Shown in pieces: positions 46,605 to 55,735 of a stretch of DNA of 64,000 nt. Position 1 is the first letter of the stretch. Every line of letters begins with the position of its first letter. The DNA is from Bradyrhizobium septentrionale (lineage in GTDB: Bacteria; Pseudomonadota; Alphaproteobacteria; Rhizobiales; Xanthobacteraceae): positions 2,064,501-2,128,500 of the forward strand of contig NZ_CP088285.1 in the NCBI RefSeq assembly GCF_011516645.4. Direction: 5' to 3'. A program made the position numbers and the translations under genes. Under the pieces are notes generated by a model. The model was not told the DNA's origin and searched no databases. It saw only the letters and a list, made by a program, of their open reading frames with translations.

Positions 46605-47414
46605 TCAGGCGGCCAAGGTCCGGTCGTCGCGGAGTGCCGCCCGGGCGAATTCGGTGACCGCGTCCAGCGTCACTGCCGGCGCCTCGCGATGCGGCGAATG
46701 GCCGGCGCCTTCGATGACCGCGACGTCGACCGGGCAGTAGCATTCGTCCTCGGCGATCTCGACCTGGCGCATCGTGCCGTATTGATCTTCCGCGCCCTGC
46801 ACGATCAGCACGGGAACGCGGATATAGGCGAGATAGTCTGAGATATCCCAGTCGCGGAATTTCGGATCGAGCCAGGCGTCGTTCCAGCCATAGAAGGTGC
46901 TGTCGACATCCTGGTGCCAGCGCGCCAGCCTCTCCTTCAGGTTGGTGGTCTCATACGCCGTCTTGGTCTCGGCGATCGATTTGACCGAGATGTCCTCGAC
47001 GATGAAATGCGGCGCGATCAATGCGAGCCCATGCAGGCGATGATCCTGATGCGAGCCGGCATAGATCGCCGCGATCGATCCACCATCGGAATGCCCGAGC
47101 AAGAGGCCGCGGCGGAAGCCGATCCGATCGAGCAGCTTCGGCAGCACGTCGAGCGCCTCGCGATGCATGTAGTCGACCGGACGCGGCAGCCTGGCCGGCG
47201 ACGACGCGCCATAGCCCGCGCGCGAATAGGCGAACACGCCGGCGCCGGTTGCCGCCTGCAGCTTCTCGGGGAAATCGCCCCACAGGCCGACGCAGCCGAG
47301 GCCTTCATGCAGCATCACGATGGTCGGCACTTTCTCGGGCATTGGGCCGATCATGCGGTATTCGAGCTCGGCACCGTCGATGGTGAGGAAGCCTGAAGGG
47401 TTCAAATTCTGCAT
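46605..47414 (-). CDS. Alpha/beta hydrolase of the box cluster
   Basis: The 269-residue protein has the nucleophile Ser in LLGHSDGGSIAAIYAGS, an Asp in IRVPVLIVQGAEDQYG and the base His in IEGAGHSPHREAP. The SDGG elbow is the variant seen in some CoA-pathway or C-C hydrolases. It lies between benzoate-CoA ligase and boxC, so it probably acts on a pathway intermediate or as a proof-reading thioesterase. No function is proven from sequence. Confidence 0.8.
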   Translation of the reverse strand: MQNLNPSGFLTIDGAELEYRMIGPMPEKVPTIVMLHEGLGCVGLWGDFPEKLQAATGAGVFAYSRAGYGASSPARLPRPVDYMHREALDVLPKLLDRIGFRRGLLLGHSDGGSIAAIYAGSHQDHRLHGLALIAPHFIVEDISVKSIAETKTAYETTNLKERLARWHQDVDSTFYGWNDAWLDPKFRDWDISDYLAYIRVPVLIVQGAEDQYGTMRQVEIAEDECYCPVDVAVIEGAGHSPHREAPAVTLDAVTEFARAALRDDRTLAA

Positions 47415-47431
47415 GATGGGCCTTCCTCACT

Positions 47432-47572
47432 CGTCGTCCCGGCGAAAGCCGGGACCCATAACCACAGGCGTTAGTTGTTGCGCAAAAGCCGTTGAACAGC
47501 GTCTCTCAAAACGAAAGCCCCGGCGTATGGGTCCCGGCTCCCGTGCGCAATTGCGCACTAGGCCGGGACGAC
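47432..47572. repeat. Family A intergenic palindrome, copy 5
   Basis: The left arm GTCGTCCCGGCGAAAGCCGG and a right arm ending GGCCGGGACGAC flank CCATAACCAC and its partial complement. It lies between benzoate-CoA ligase and the hydrolase gene. Confidence 0.85.
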
Positions 47573-47582
47573 GCGTGGGGAG

Positions 47583-49106
47583 CTATTGCGCACCGTCGCG
47601 CAATTTGAACCGCTGGATCTTGCCGGTTGCCGTCTTCGGCAGATTGTCGACCACATCGATCCAGCGCGGATATTTCCACGGACCGATCTTCTGCTTGACG
47701 TGCTCCTTCAGCGCCTCATTCAGACCGTCGGCTGAGCTGCCGGGCCGCAGCACCACATAGGCCTTCGGCTTCAAGAGCCCTTCCGGATCGGCCTCCGGCA
47801 CCACGGCGGCTTCCAGCACCGCGGGATGGGTGATCAGCGCGCTCTCGACCTCGAACGGCGAGACCCAGATGCCGGAGACCTTGAACATGTCGTCGGCGCG
47901 GCCGCAGAAGGTGTAACGGCCGTCGCTGTCGCGCGTGTATTTGTCGCCGGTGCGGGTCCACGCGCCCTCGAAGGTGGCGCGGCTCTTGGCGCGCTGGTTC
48001 CAGTAGCTCTCGCCGGCCGAGGGCGCATCGACCAGGAGCTCGCCGTCGGCGACATCGGCGCCGATCTCGTTGACCAGCCGCACCTTGTAGCCGGGCACCG
48101 GACGGCCGGACGAGCCGTACTTGATGTCGCCGGGCGCGTTCGACAGGAAGATGTGCAAAAGCTCGGTCGAGCCGACGCCGTCGAGGATGTCGACGCCGAA
48201 CCGCGCCTTCCAGGCATTGCCGACCGATTCCGGCAGCGCCTCGCCGGCCGAGGTACAGACGCGCAAGCGGTTGCCGCCGGACTGCGCCTTGGTCGCCTCG
48301 TCGTTGAGCATCGCCGCGAACAGCGTCGGCACGCCGAAGAAGATGCTCGGATGATATCTGTTCATCAGCGCGAACATCACCGCCGGCGTCGGACGTTCCG
48401 AATTGAGCACCGTGGTGGCGCCGACCGACATCGGGAAGGTCAGCGCATTGCCGAGCCCGTAGGCGAAGAACAGCTTTGCCGCCGACAGGCCGACATCGTC
48501 CTCGCGGATGCCGAGCACCTGTTTGGCGTAGGTCTCCGCGGTCGCGGCGAGATTGGAATGCAGATGGCGCACGCCCTTCGGCATGCCGGTCGAGCCCGAG
48601 GAATAGAGCCAGAACGCCGGCTCGTCGGCATGGGTCGGCGCGGTGGCAAACACATCGCACTCGCGCGCGATCTCGTCGGACAGTTTCTTGTGGCCGTGCG
48701 CGTCCTTGCCGGAGACCACGACATGCTCGAGGTCGGGCATGCGAGCGATGATGTCCTTCACCACCGGCAGCAGCGCCTCGGAGACGAACAGCACACGCGC
48801 GCGGCAGTCGCCGAGGATGTAGGCGTATTGCTCCGCGGTCAGCAGCGTATTGAGCGGCACCGGCACCACGCCGGCACGGATCGCGCCCAGGAACACGACC
48901 GGGAAATCGACCGTATCCAGCATGATCATGGCGACCCGCTCCTCGCGGCGCACGCCGAGCCGGCGCAGCATGTTGCCGAGGCGGCGGGTCTGCTGCTGCA
49001 GCTGGCCATAGGTGATTTGCGACACCGTGTCGTCGAACACGACCTTGTCGCCGCGGCCTTCATCGACATTGCGGTCGAGCAGCCAGGTAACCGCGTTGTA
49101 AGTCAT
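47583..49106 (-). CDS. bclA: Benzoate-CoA ligase
   Basis: The 507-residue AMP-forming ligase has the P-loop FWLYSSGSTGMPKGVRHLH, the adenylate block TRTGDKYTRDSDGRY and the catalytic Lys at KTATGKIQRFKLRD. It resembles benzoate-CoA ligases (BclA/BadA) in its aromatic-pocket sequence. It converts benzoate, ATP and CoA to benzoyl-CoA, the substrate of BoxB. The ATG at 49106 was preferred over one six codons upstream. It is divergent from boxR. Confidence 0.93.
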   Translation of the reverse strand: MTYNAVTWLLDRNVDEGRGDKVVFDDTVSQITYGQLQQQTRRLGNMLRRLGVRREERVAMIMLDTVDFPVVFLGAIRAGVVPVPLNTLLTAEQYAYILGDCRARVLFVSEALLPVVKDIIARMPDLEHVVVSGKDAHGHKKLSDEIARECDVFATAPTHADEPAFWLYSSGSTGMPKGVRHLHSNLAATAETYAKQVLGIREDDVGLSAAKLFFAYGLGNALTFPMSVGATTVLNSERPTPAVMFALMNRYHPSIFFGVPTLFAAMLNDEATKAQSGGNRLRVCTSAGEALPESVGNAWKARFGVDILDGVGSTELLHIFLSNAPGDIKYGSSGRPVPGYKVRLVNEIGADVADGELLVDAPSAGESYWNQRAKSRATFEGAWTRTGDKYTRDSDGRYTFCGRADDMFKVSGIWVSPFEVESALITHPAVLEAAVVPEADPEGLLKPKAYVVLRPGSSADGLNEALKEHVKQKIGPWKYPRWIDVVDNLPKTATGKIQRFKLRDGAQ

Positions 49107-49161
49107 GGCCCGCTCCTCAGGCAAAAGCGCGTCGCGCCTGCCCTCTCCCGTCGAGTTTTAA

Positions 49162-49173
49162 GAATTATAATTC
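49162..49173. promoter_or_regulatory. Palindrome in the bclA-boxR control region
   Basis: GAATTATAATTC is a perfect 12-bp palindrome in an AT-rich island between the divergent bclA and boxR genes. It is a candidate operator, but no TGCA motif occurs here. Confidence 0.4.
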
Positions 49174-49280
49174 ATACAAAGCCACCACATTGGCTTGCTG
49201 TCAATCCTCATCGGCACTATGTTTCCTAAAGCTTGGGTCTGATTCCCGCCTGAACAGAACCCGCACGTCGCACAGGGATC

Positions 49281-50189
49281 ATGACCGCAGCCAACGATCC
49301 GGAAACCGACTTCCTCGAGCAGCTCGGCCAGCGTGTGCGCACGACCCGCGGCCTGGCCGGCATGTCGCGCAAGGTGCTCGCCAAGGTCTCCGGCATTTCC
49401 GAACGCTACATCGCCCAGCTCGAGAGCGGCAAAGGCAATGTCTCGATCGTGCTGCTGCGCCGTGTCGCAGGTGCGATGGGCGCGCATCTCGAGGACCTGA
49501 TTCCCTCGAGCGAACCGATCCCGGATTGGGCTGTCATCCGCGACTTCTTGCGCAAAGCGTCGCCGATCCAGATCGCGCAGGCCAAGGACATCCTCGCCGG
49601 CAGCAGCCCGCTGGCACCGCGCCGCGCCTCGTTCTCCGGCATCGCGCTGATCGGCCTGCGCGGCGCCGGCAAGACCACGCTGGGCCGGATGCTGGCGAAG
49701 AAGATCGGCTGGAGCTTTGTCGAGCTCAACAAGGAGATCGAGGCACAGAACGGCCTCTCGGTCGCCGAGATCATCGCGCTGTACGGCCAGGAAGGCTTTC
49801 GCAGGATGGAGCAGGCCGCGCTGACGCAGCTGCTGGCACGCAACGAATTGATGGTGCTGGCGACCGGCGGCGGCATCGTCTCCGAGGCCCTGACCTTCGA
49901 CCTGATCCTGTCGTCGTTCTACACGATCTGGCTGAAGGCCGAGCCGGAAGAGCACATGGCGCGCGTCCGCCGCCAAGGCGATCTGCGCCCGATGGCCGAC
50001 GACCGCTCGGCGATGGCCGAACTGCGCAACATCCTGGTCAGCCGCGAACCGCTTTATGCGCGCGCATCGGCGGTGGTCGACACCGCCGGCCTCTCGGTCG
50101 ACGCCGCCGCGGCCCGGCTGATCGACCAGGTGCGGCCGGTGCTGCAGAACGAGGCGCGCTCGTTCGGGCTGCGCAGCGTGGCGCTTTGA
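49281..50189 (+). CDS. boxR: BoxR/BzdR-type regulator with shikimate-kinase-like sensor
   Basis: The 302-residue protein has an XRE-type helix-turn-helix (residues 17-71, SRKVLAKVSGISERYIAQLE). A shikimate-kinase-like domain follows, with P-loop GLRGAGKT at 125-132, the Asp/Arg region LNKEIEAQNGLSVAEI and ATGGGIVSE. That fusion is diagnostic of BoxR and BzdR, which repress benzoyl-CoA pathway genes until benzoyl-CoA binds the kinase-like domain. It is divergent from bclA and close to the box genes. Confidence 0.93.
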   Translation: MTAANDPETDFLEQLGQRVRTTRGLAGMSRKVLAKVSGISERYIAQLESGKGNVSIVLLRRVAGAMGAHLEDLIPSSEPIPDWAVIRDFLRKASPIQIAQAKDILAGSSPLAPRRASFSGIALIGLRGAGKTTLGRMLAKKIGWSFVELNKEIEAQNGLSVAEIIALYGQEGFRRMEQAALTQLLARNELMVLATGGGIVSEALTFDLILSSFYTIWLKAEPEEHMARVRRQGDLRPMADDRSAMAELRNILVSREPLYARASAVVDTAGLSVDAAAARLIDQVRPVLQNEARSFGLRSVAL

Positions 50190-50204
50190 TCTGGGTGCCC
50201 CCTA

Positions 50205-50531
50205 TCAATGCCTGGACCGCGCACTTCCGAAAACCGCGCGATACCAATACGTCCGTGAATCGCGAAACCAACTCTGGTTTTTGTCCGTCTCGAATTTCGC
50301 CAACTGCCGCATGTCGACGCCGTAGCGAAAGCAGAGTGCGAGGAGCTGCCGAAGATCGTCCTGGCTAGGCCTTCGTTTCAGGCGAACGACCAACCCGTTC
50401 TCGCGATTGCCGGCGTAACTTTTCACGCAGGGAATCCGCGCCAACCATTCGAAGAAGGCCCGCTCGTCGTTCAGATGATAGAAACGTACGCCGGTGTCCA
50501 TGTGCGTCAGCGTCAGAAGCGGCGTGGTCAT
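50205..50531 (-). CDS. Conserved hypothetical protein
   Basis: The 108-residue soluble protein starts MTTPLLTLTHMDTGVRFYHL behind AAAGGG. It is alpha/beta in character with the block GLVVRLKRRPSQDDLRQLLALC and an aromatic tail (DSRTYWYRAVFG). I recognise no family. It converges with boxR and lies 11 bases after the stop of the IclR regulator on the same strand, so it may share that transcript. Confidence 0.55.
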   Translation of the reverse strand: MTTPLLTLTHMDTGVRFYHLNDERAFFEWLARIPCVKSYAGNRENGLVVRLKRRPSQDDLRQLLALCFRYGVDMRQLAKFETDKNQSWFRDSRTYWYRAVFGSARSRH

Positions 50532-50542
50532 CGTCGGCCCTT

Positions 50543-51328
50543 TCACAGCAACCGGCTCTTCACATCATCCGCCCCTTTGCGCAGCAGCGGCAGGAAGCGA
50601 TCGATCAGTTCCTGCTTCGGCACGCGATCGACGTGCGCGCCCATGTTGATCGCGGCGACGATGGTGCCGTCGTAGCGGCGCACCGGCACCGAGATGGAAC
50701 GGAAATGCGGCTCGGCCTCGCGGTCGACCAGTGAATAGCCCTGCGCGCGATCGGCGATGATGACGGCGAGCAGTTTCTTCGGATCGGTGACCGTCTGCGG
50801 CGTGACGGGATCGCGGCGCATCGCCTTCAGCCGCGCCGCCAATTCTTCATCACCGAGCCGGCCGAGCATGGCGCGGCCGACCGAGGTGCAGAACGCCGGC
50901 AGCCGGTAGCCGATATCGAGCCCGGCGGAGAACACCCGCGTCGGGCTCGAACGCGCGACGAACACGACGTCGTCGCCGTCGAGCAATGCGAGCGACGCGA
51001 TCTCCTGGGCCGCGGTCGCGATGCGATCGAGCACCGGCTGCAGCACCGTCACCACCTGGTTGGATTGCAGGAAGGAGCCCGCCAGCGTCAGCACATGCGG
51101 CGTCAGCGTGAACAGCTTGCCGTCGGTCGCGACAAAACCGCCATGCGCCAGCGTGAACAGGATGCGGCGCGCTGTGGCACGCGGCAGGTCGGCGGCGCGC
51201 GCCAGATCGCTCAAGGTCGCCGGACCGGAGACGGTGCCGAACACCTGCAACAGCCGCAGACCGCGATCGAGGGCCTCGACGAAATCGGTGGCGCGTTCGT
51301 CCTGATCGTTGCGCTTCAGCTTGGGCAT
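50543..51328 (-). CDS. IclR-family regulator (PcaR/PobR type)
   Basis: The 261-residue protein has an N-terminal winged helix (ATLSDLARAADLPRATARRILFTL) and the IclR effector domain (SVGRAMLGRLGDEELAARL, VDREAEPHFRSISVPVRR). The opening DFVEALDRGLRLLQVF resembles aromatic-pathway regulators such as PcaR, PobR and PcaU. It diverges from the Rieske oxygenase gene, which it probably controls. The effector is unknown. Confidence 0.88.
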   Translation of the reverse strand: MPKLKRNDQDERATDFVEALDRGLRLLQVFGTVSGPATLSDLARAADLPRATARRILFTLAHGGFVATDGKLFTLTPHVLTLAGSFLQSNQVVTVLQPVLDRIATAAQEIASLALLDGDDVVFVARSSPTRVFSAGLDIGYRLPAFCTSVGRAMLGRLGDEELAARLKAMRRDPVTPQTVTDPKKLLAVIIADRAQGYSLVDREAEPHFRSISVPVRRYDGTIVAAINMGAHVDRVPKQELIDRFLPLLRKGADDVKSRLL

Positions 51329-51438
51329 GGGTCGGGCTTTGAACGGTTCAAAAATTGCGCTTGCTGTTGGAATTAGACATGGCATAATTCGCACATACGT
51401 TCAATAGGCGAACAAGTCCAAATCCGGGAGACGCCGCC

Positions 51439-52797
51439 ATGATGAGCCAGGAAGCGAACGATCTGATCACCCGCACCGGCCGCAAAGACCCCTGCGGAAA
51501 GCTGATGCGGATGTACTGGCAGCCGGCGGCGCTGGTCGACGAGCTGGAGGGACCGCGCCCGGTGCGGCCGGTCAAGCTGCTCGGCGAAAACCTGGTGCTG
51601 TTCCGCGCCGAGGACGGAAGCTACGGGCTGATCGACCGCCACTGCGCGCATCGCGGCGCCGACCTCGCCTTCGGCCGGCTCGAGAATGGCGGGTTGCGCT
51701 GTGCCTTCCATGGCTGGCTGTTCGATGCGACCGGTCAGTGCATCGAGACGCCGGCCGAGCCCGCCGGCTCGCAGCTCTGCAAGGGCATCAGGCAGCGCTC
51801 CTATCCAGTGATCGAGAAGAGCGGCATCCTGTGGGCCTATCTCGGCGAAGGCACCCCGCCAGCATTTCCGGAGCTCGACTGCTTCGTCGCACCCGGAAGC
51901 CACACGTTCGCGTTCAAGGGCCACATGAACTGCAACTGGCTGCAGGCGCTCGAGGTCGGCATCGATCCGGCACACGCCTCCTTCCTGCATCGCTTCTTCG
52001 AGGACGAGGACACCTCGGCCGCCTACGGCAAGCAGTTCCGCGGCGCATCCGCCGGCTCTGACATGCCGATGACCAAAATCCTGCGCGAATATGACCGGCC
52101 GATCATCAATGTCGAGCACACCGAATACGGCCTGCGCCTGATCGCGCTGCGCGAGCTCGACGAGGAGCGCACCCATGTGCGGGTGACAAATCAGCTGTTC
52201 CCGCACGGCTTCGTCATTCCGATGTCGACCGAGATGACGATCACGCAGTGGCACGTGCCGGTCGATGACGAGAACTGCTACTGGTATGCGATCTTCACCA
52301 GCTACGCGGCGCCGGTCGACAAGCAGAAGATGCGCGACCAGCGGCTCGAGCTCTACACGCTGCCCGACTACAAGTCGCGCAAGAACCGCAGCAACGACTA
52401 CGGCTTCGACCCGCACGAGCAGGCGACCGAGACCTATACCGGCATGGGCACCGACATCAACGTCCACGACCAGTGGGCGGTGGAATCGATGGGGGCGATC
52501 CAGGACCGCACCAACGAGCATCTCGGCCAGAGCGACAAGGCGATCGTGCAGTATCGCCGCCTGCTGCGGCAAGAGATCGAGAAGGTTGCCGGCGGCGAGA
52601 AGCCGATGCTGTTCCTAGACGACGCCTCCGCGCGCAGTATCCAGGGCCCGGCGACAATGGACGGCATCGGGCCGACGCTAGGCTGGGAGCTCTACTGGAT
52701 GGAGGTCGACGTCAAGCGCCGCCGCGGCGCGCCGTGGGCCGCTCCAGTGCCGCGCGAGATCGCAGGCAAGGTGCATCATCTGACGGCGGCGGAATGA
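51439..52797 (+). CDS. Rieske-type aromatic oxygenase, terminal subunit
   Basis: The 452-residue protein has a Rieske [2Fe-2S] site with Cys69-x-His71 and Cys88-x2-His91 (CAHRGADLAF, CAFHGWLFD). The mononuclear iron site is Asp176, His179 and His184 (GIDPAHASFLH). The layout follows single-subunit phthalate-dioxygenase-like enzymes; no small subunit or reductase gene is adjacent, so electrons must come from elsewhere. The GS-like gene follows about 220 bases downstream. The substrate is unknown. Confidence 0.88.
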   Translation: MMSQEANDLITRTGRKDPCGKLMRMYWQPAALVDELEGPRPVRPVKLLGENLVLFRAEDGSYGLIDRHCAHRGADLAFGRLENGGLRCAFHGWLFDATGQCIETPAEPAGSQLCKGIRQRSYPVIEKSGILWAYLGEGTPPAFPELDCFVAPGSHTFAFKGHMNCNWLQALEVGIDPAHASFLHRFFEDEDTSAAYGKQFRGASAGSDMPMTKILREYDRPIINVEHTEYGLRLIALRELDEERTHVRVTNQLFPHGFVIPMSTEMTITQWHVPVDDENCYWYAIFTSYAAPVDKQKMRDQRLELYTLPDYKSRKNRSNDYGFDPHEQATETYTGMGTDINVHDQWAVESMGAIQDRTNEHLGQSDKAIVQYRRLLRQEIEKVAGGEKPMLFLDDASARSIQGPATMDGIGPTLGWELYWMEVDVKRRRGAPWAAPVPREIAGKVHHLTAAE

Positions 52798-52830
52798 TGG
52801 TGGTTTCAATGACGCCACATTGTATCCTTC

Positions 52831-53000
52831 ACCTCGCCCCGCTTGCGGGGAGAGGTCGGATCGCATCGCCAGATGCGATCCGGGTGAGGGGGTACAGGCC
52901 TATCGACACATTCAATCGGCGGAGAGAGCCCCTCACCCCAACCCTCCCAGGGCGAGCTTTGCTCGTCCCGGCCCCGCGAAGAGCAGGGCGAGGGAGAAGT
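52831..53000. repeat. Family B intergenic palindrome, copy 2
   Basis: The arms CCTCGCCCCGCTTGCGGGGA and a right end with GGGCGAGGG flank GATCGCATCGC/GCGATC. It fills the gap between the oxygenase and the GS-like gene. Confidence 0.75.
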
Positions 53001-53014
53001 GAAGGAGTGACGCG

Positions 53015-54463
53015 GTGAGCTTTGTCGAGCGTCACGGCCTGTGGTCGGGTGAGCAGAAGGAGGCCGCGAATCGCCTCCGCCGCATCGTCGAGGAGAAGAA
53101 CCTCGAGGTCATCCGCCTGTCGTTCCCGGACCAGCACGGCATCCCGCGCGGCAAGACGCTGATCGCCGGCGAAGCGGTGCGCTCGCTGGAGGGTGGTTGC
53201 TCGATCACCACGACGATGCTCGCCAAGGACACCTCGCACAAGACCGTGTTTCCGGTGTTCACCGCCGGCGGCGGTTTTGGCATGAAGGAGATGGAGGGCG
53301 CGGCCGACGTGCTGATGGTCGCCGATCCCACCACGTTCCGCGTGCTGCCCTGGGCGGAGAACACCGGCTGGGTGCTCTGCGATCTCTACTTCAGCGACGG
53401 GCGGCCGGTGCCGTTCGCGACCCGCAACCTCTATCGCAAGGTGCTCGATCAGCTCGCAGGCCGCGGCTACGATTTCGTCGCAGGCCTCGAGGTCGAATTC
53501 CATCTGTTCAAGCTCGACGACGCGCATATGGCGCCGGAAGATGCCGGCCAGCCCGGACGGCCGCCGTCGGTGAGCCTGCTGTCGCACGGCTATCAGTACC
53601 TCACCGAACAGCGCTACGATTTGATGGAGCCGGCGCTCGAGATCATCCGACGCGACATCCTCGCGCTTGACCTGCCGTTGCGCTCGGTCGAGGTCGAGTT
53701 CGGCCCGAGCCAGTGCGAATTCACCTTCGCGCCGACTGTCGGGCTCGCACCGGCCGATACCATGGTGCTGTTCCGCTCCGCGGTGAAGCAGATCGCGCGC
53801 CGCCACGGCTATCACGCGACCTTCATGTGCCGGCCGAAGCTGCCGAACGTGTTTGCCTCGGGCTGGCACTTGCACCAGTCGCTGGTGTCGCGCGCCGATG
53901 GCGAAAACGTCTTCATGGCCAAGGAAACCGGCAAGGAAACCGGCGAGCCGCTCAGCCCGCTCGGCCGCGCCTGGCTCGCCGGCCTGATCGAGCACGCGCG
54001 GGCCTCGACCGTGTTCACGACGCCAACCATCAACGGCTACAAGCGCTACCGCTCCTATTCGCTTGCGCCGGACCGCGCCATCTGGGGCCGCGACAACCGC
54101 GGCGTGATGATCCGCGTGCTCGGCGGTGCCGGCGATCCGGCGACGCGGCTGGAGAACCGGATCGGTGAGCCGGCCGCCAACCCCTATCTCTATATGGCTT
54201 CGCAGATCCTCTCCGGCCTCGACGGCGTCGACCGCAAGCTCGATCCCGGCCCGTCCGCCGACACGCCCTACGAGACCAAGGCCGCGCTGCTACCGAAGTC
54301 TTTGCGCGAAGCCGTGTACGCGCTCAACGACGATCCGTTCTTCCGCGGGGCGCTCGGACCAGAGTTCGTCGACTATTACGTCTTCATCAAGAACGCGGAG
54401 ATCGAGCGCTTCCAGGCCGAGGTGTCGGACTGGGAGCACCGCGAGTATTTCGAGATGTTTTGA
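53015..54463 (+). CDS. Glutamine-synthetase-like amide ligase
   Basis: The 482-residue protein has the GS fold with metal ligands Glu159 and Glu161 (GLEVEFHLF), Glu228/Glu235 (VEVEFGPSQCEF), His285/His287 (SGWHLHQSL) and RIGEPAANPYLY. The usual adenylylation-site motif is not seen. Relatives such as AtdA1 and IpuC make gamma-glutamyl amides of aniline or alkylamines. The GTG start at 53015 has AAGGAG upstream. Pairing with a Rieske oxygenase suggests degradation of an aromatic amine. Confidence 0.85.
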   Translation: MSFVERHGLWSGEQKEAANRLRRIVEEKNLEVIRLSFPDQHGIPRGKTLIAGEAVRSLEGGCSITTTMLAKDTSHKTVFPVFTAGGGFGMKEMEGAADVLMVADPTTFRVLPWAENTGWVLCDLYFSDGRPVPFATRNLYRKVLDQLAGRGYDFVAGLEVEFHLFKLDDAHMAPEDAGQPGRPPSVSLLSHGYQYLTEQRYDLMEPALEIIRRDILALDLPLRSVEVEFGPSQCEFTFAPTVGLAPADTMVLFRSAVKQIARRHGYHATFMCRPKLPNVFASGWHLHQSLVSRADGENVFMAKETGKETGEPLSPLGRAWLAGLIEHARASTVFTTPTINGYKRYRSYSLAPDRAIWGRDNRGVMIRVLGGAGDPATRLENRIGEPAANPYLYMASQILSGLDGVDRKLDPGPSADTPYETKAALLPKSLREAVYALNDDPFFRGALGPEFVDYYVFIKNAEIERFQAEVSDWEHREYFEMF

Positions 54464-54512
54464 GGGGAGCGGCCAAGCGCGGGACAAACCCTCGGACCGA
54501 CCCACTCTGCGG

Positions 54513-55610
54513 CTAGAGACTCGCGAGGTTTGCAGCAACAGCCCGTTCGTTCCATTCCAGGCCGAGGCCGGGCGCGTCGGGAATATGCAAAAGGCCATCC
54601 TTTATTTCATATGGCCGTTCGAGAATCGGATCGGCCCAATCCTGCCACTCCAGCCAATGTGCGGTCTCCGTTGCGCGCATGACGTGAGCGGCGACTTCCG
54701 GATAAAGATGCGTTGACATCGGTATGCCCGCTGCGCCGGCGATCGCCGCCGCGCGCATCCAGCCCGTCACTCCGCCAATGCGCATGAAATCGGGCATCAC
54801 CAGGTCACAAGCCTTTTTGGCGATCGCCTTGTGCATCTCCCTCGGGCCATAGAAGTTCTCCCCGATCTGGATTGGCGTCTTCAGCTCTGCCGCAAGCTGG
54901 GCGTGCCCGTCGAGATTGTCGTAGAGCACGGGTTCTTCGATCCAGTCGAGGCCGTGGTCGTCGATCATGTGGCAGCGCTCGATGGCCTCGGCGAGATTTA
55001 GCCCCTGGTTGTAGTCGACCATCAGATGCATGCGCTCACCGACCGCTTTGCGGACAGCGTCGAGCGTCGCCAGATCTTCGCGCGGATCGCTTCGGCCGAG
55101 CCGCAATTTCAGGGCGGAGAATCCTCCTTCGTCCCGCAACTCCAAGGCTTCGGCTGCGATGGCGGCCGGCTCTTTCAACCAAAGGCCGTTGCTGTTGTAG
55201 GATTTCACGGCGCCGACCGTAGCGCCCAACAGCACGCATAGCGGCTTGTTTGCGGCCTTCGCCAACGCATCCCACGCAGCCATGTCGAGACCCGACGCGG
55301 CGATCATCGACAATCCCTCGTAGCCGACAAAGTGCAGGGATCTGCGCGCGGCCTCGAAGAGCTCGACCGGCGCCACGGTTCGACCTCTGAGCAATTCGCT
55401 GAGGTCGTGAAGTGCGGGAACCAGATATCGCATCGATTTCACGATATAGGGCTCTAGATAGCTTCGCCCGACGATGCCCTCCTCGGTCACGAGATCGATG
55501 AGAACGAGCGGCCACTCCGATATCGTGACAATGCGCGCGACCACAGGCCGCTTCAGCTTGAGCACCACGGGACGGGCTCTGATTTCTCTGAGCGTCAATG
55601 GGTCGGGCAT
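54513..55610 (-). CDS. Mandelate-racemase-type enolase-superfamily enzyme
   Basis: The 365-residue protein aligns with Pseudomonas mandelate racemase at a constant offset of four residues: Lys168, Asp199, Glu225, Glu251, Asp274, His301 and Glu321 match Lys164, Asp195, Glu221, Glu247, Asp270, His297 and Glu317. The second basic residue, Lys166 in the racemase, is Arg170 here (ALKLRLGR). The metal site and the R-specific base pair are thus intact, while the S-specific base is changed. Mandelate chemistry would fit the neighbouring benzoate genes, but a dehydratase or epimerase is possible. Confidence 0.85.
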   Translation of the reverse strand: MPDPLTLREIRARPVVLKLKRPVVARIVTISEWPLVLIDLVTEEGIVGRSYLEPYIVKSMRYLVPALHDLSELLRGRTVAPVELFEAARRSLHFVGYEGLSMIAASGLDMAAWDALAKAANKPLCVLLGATVGAVKSYNSNGLWLKEPAAIAAEALELRDEGGFSALKLRLGRSDPREDLATLDAVRKAVGERMHLMVDYNQGLNLAEAIERCHMIDDHGLDWIEEPVLYDNLDGHAQLAAELKTPIQIGENFYGPREMHKAIAKKACDLVMPDFMRIGGVTGWMRAAAIAGAAGIPMSTHLYPEVAAHVMRATETAHWLEWQDWADPILERPYEIKDGLLHIPDAPGLGLEWNERAVAANLASL

Positions 55611-55735
55611 GACGATTGCCTTCGCAGCGCGAGGGAAGAAACTGATTACAGCGGGCTGAAAAAGTCACAGATACCATTCCAATCGGTTTTTCGACCGGTG
55701 TAAATTCACTACCTGGTATACTCAGGGGTGACTGC

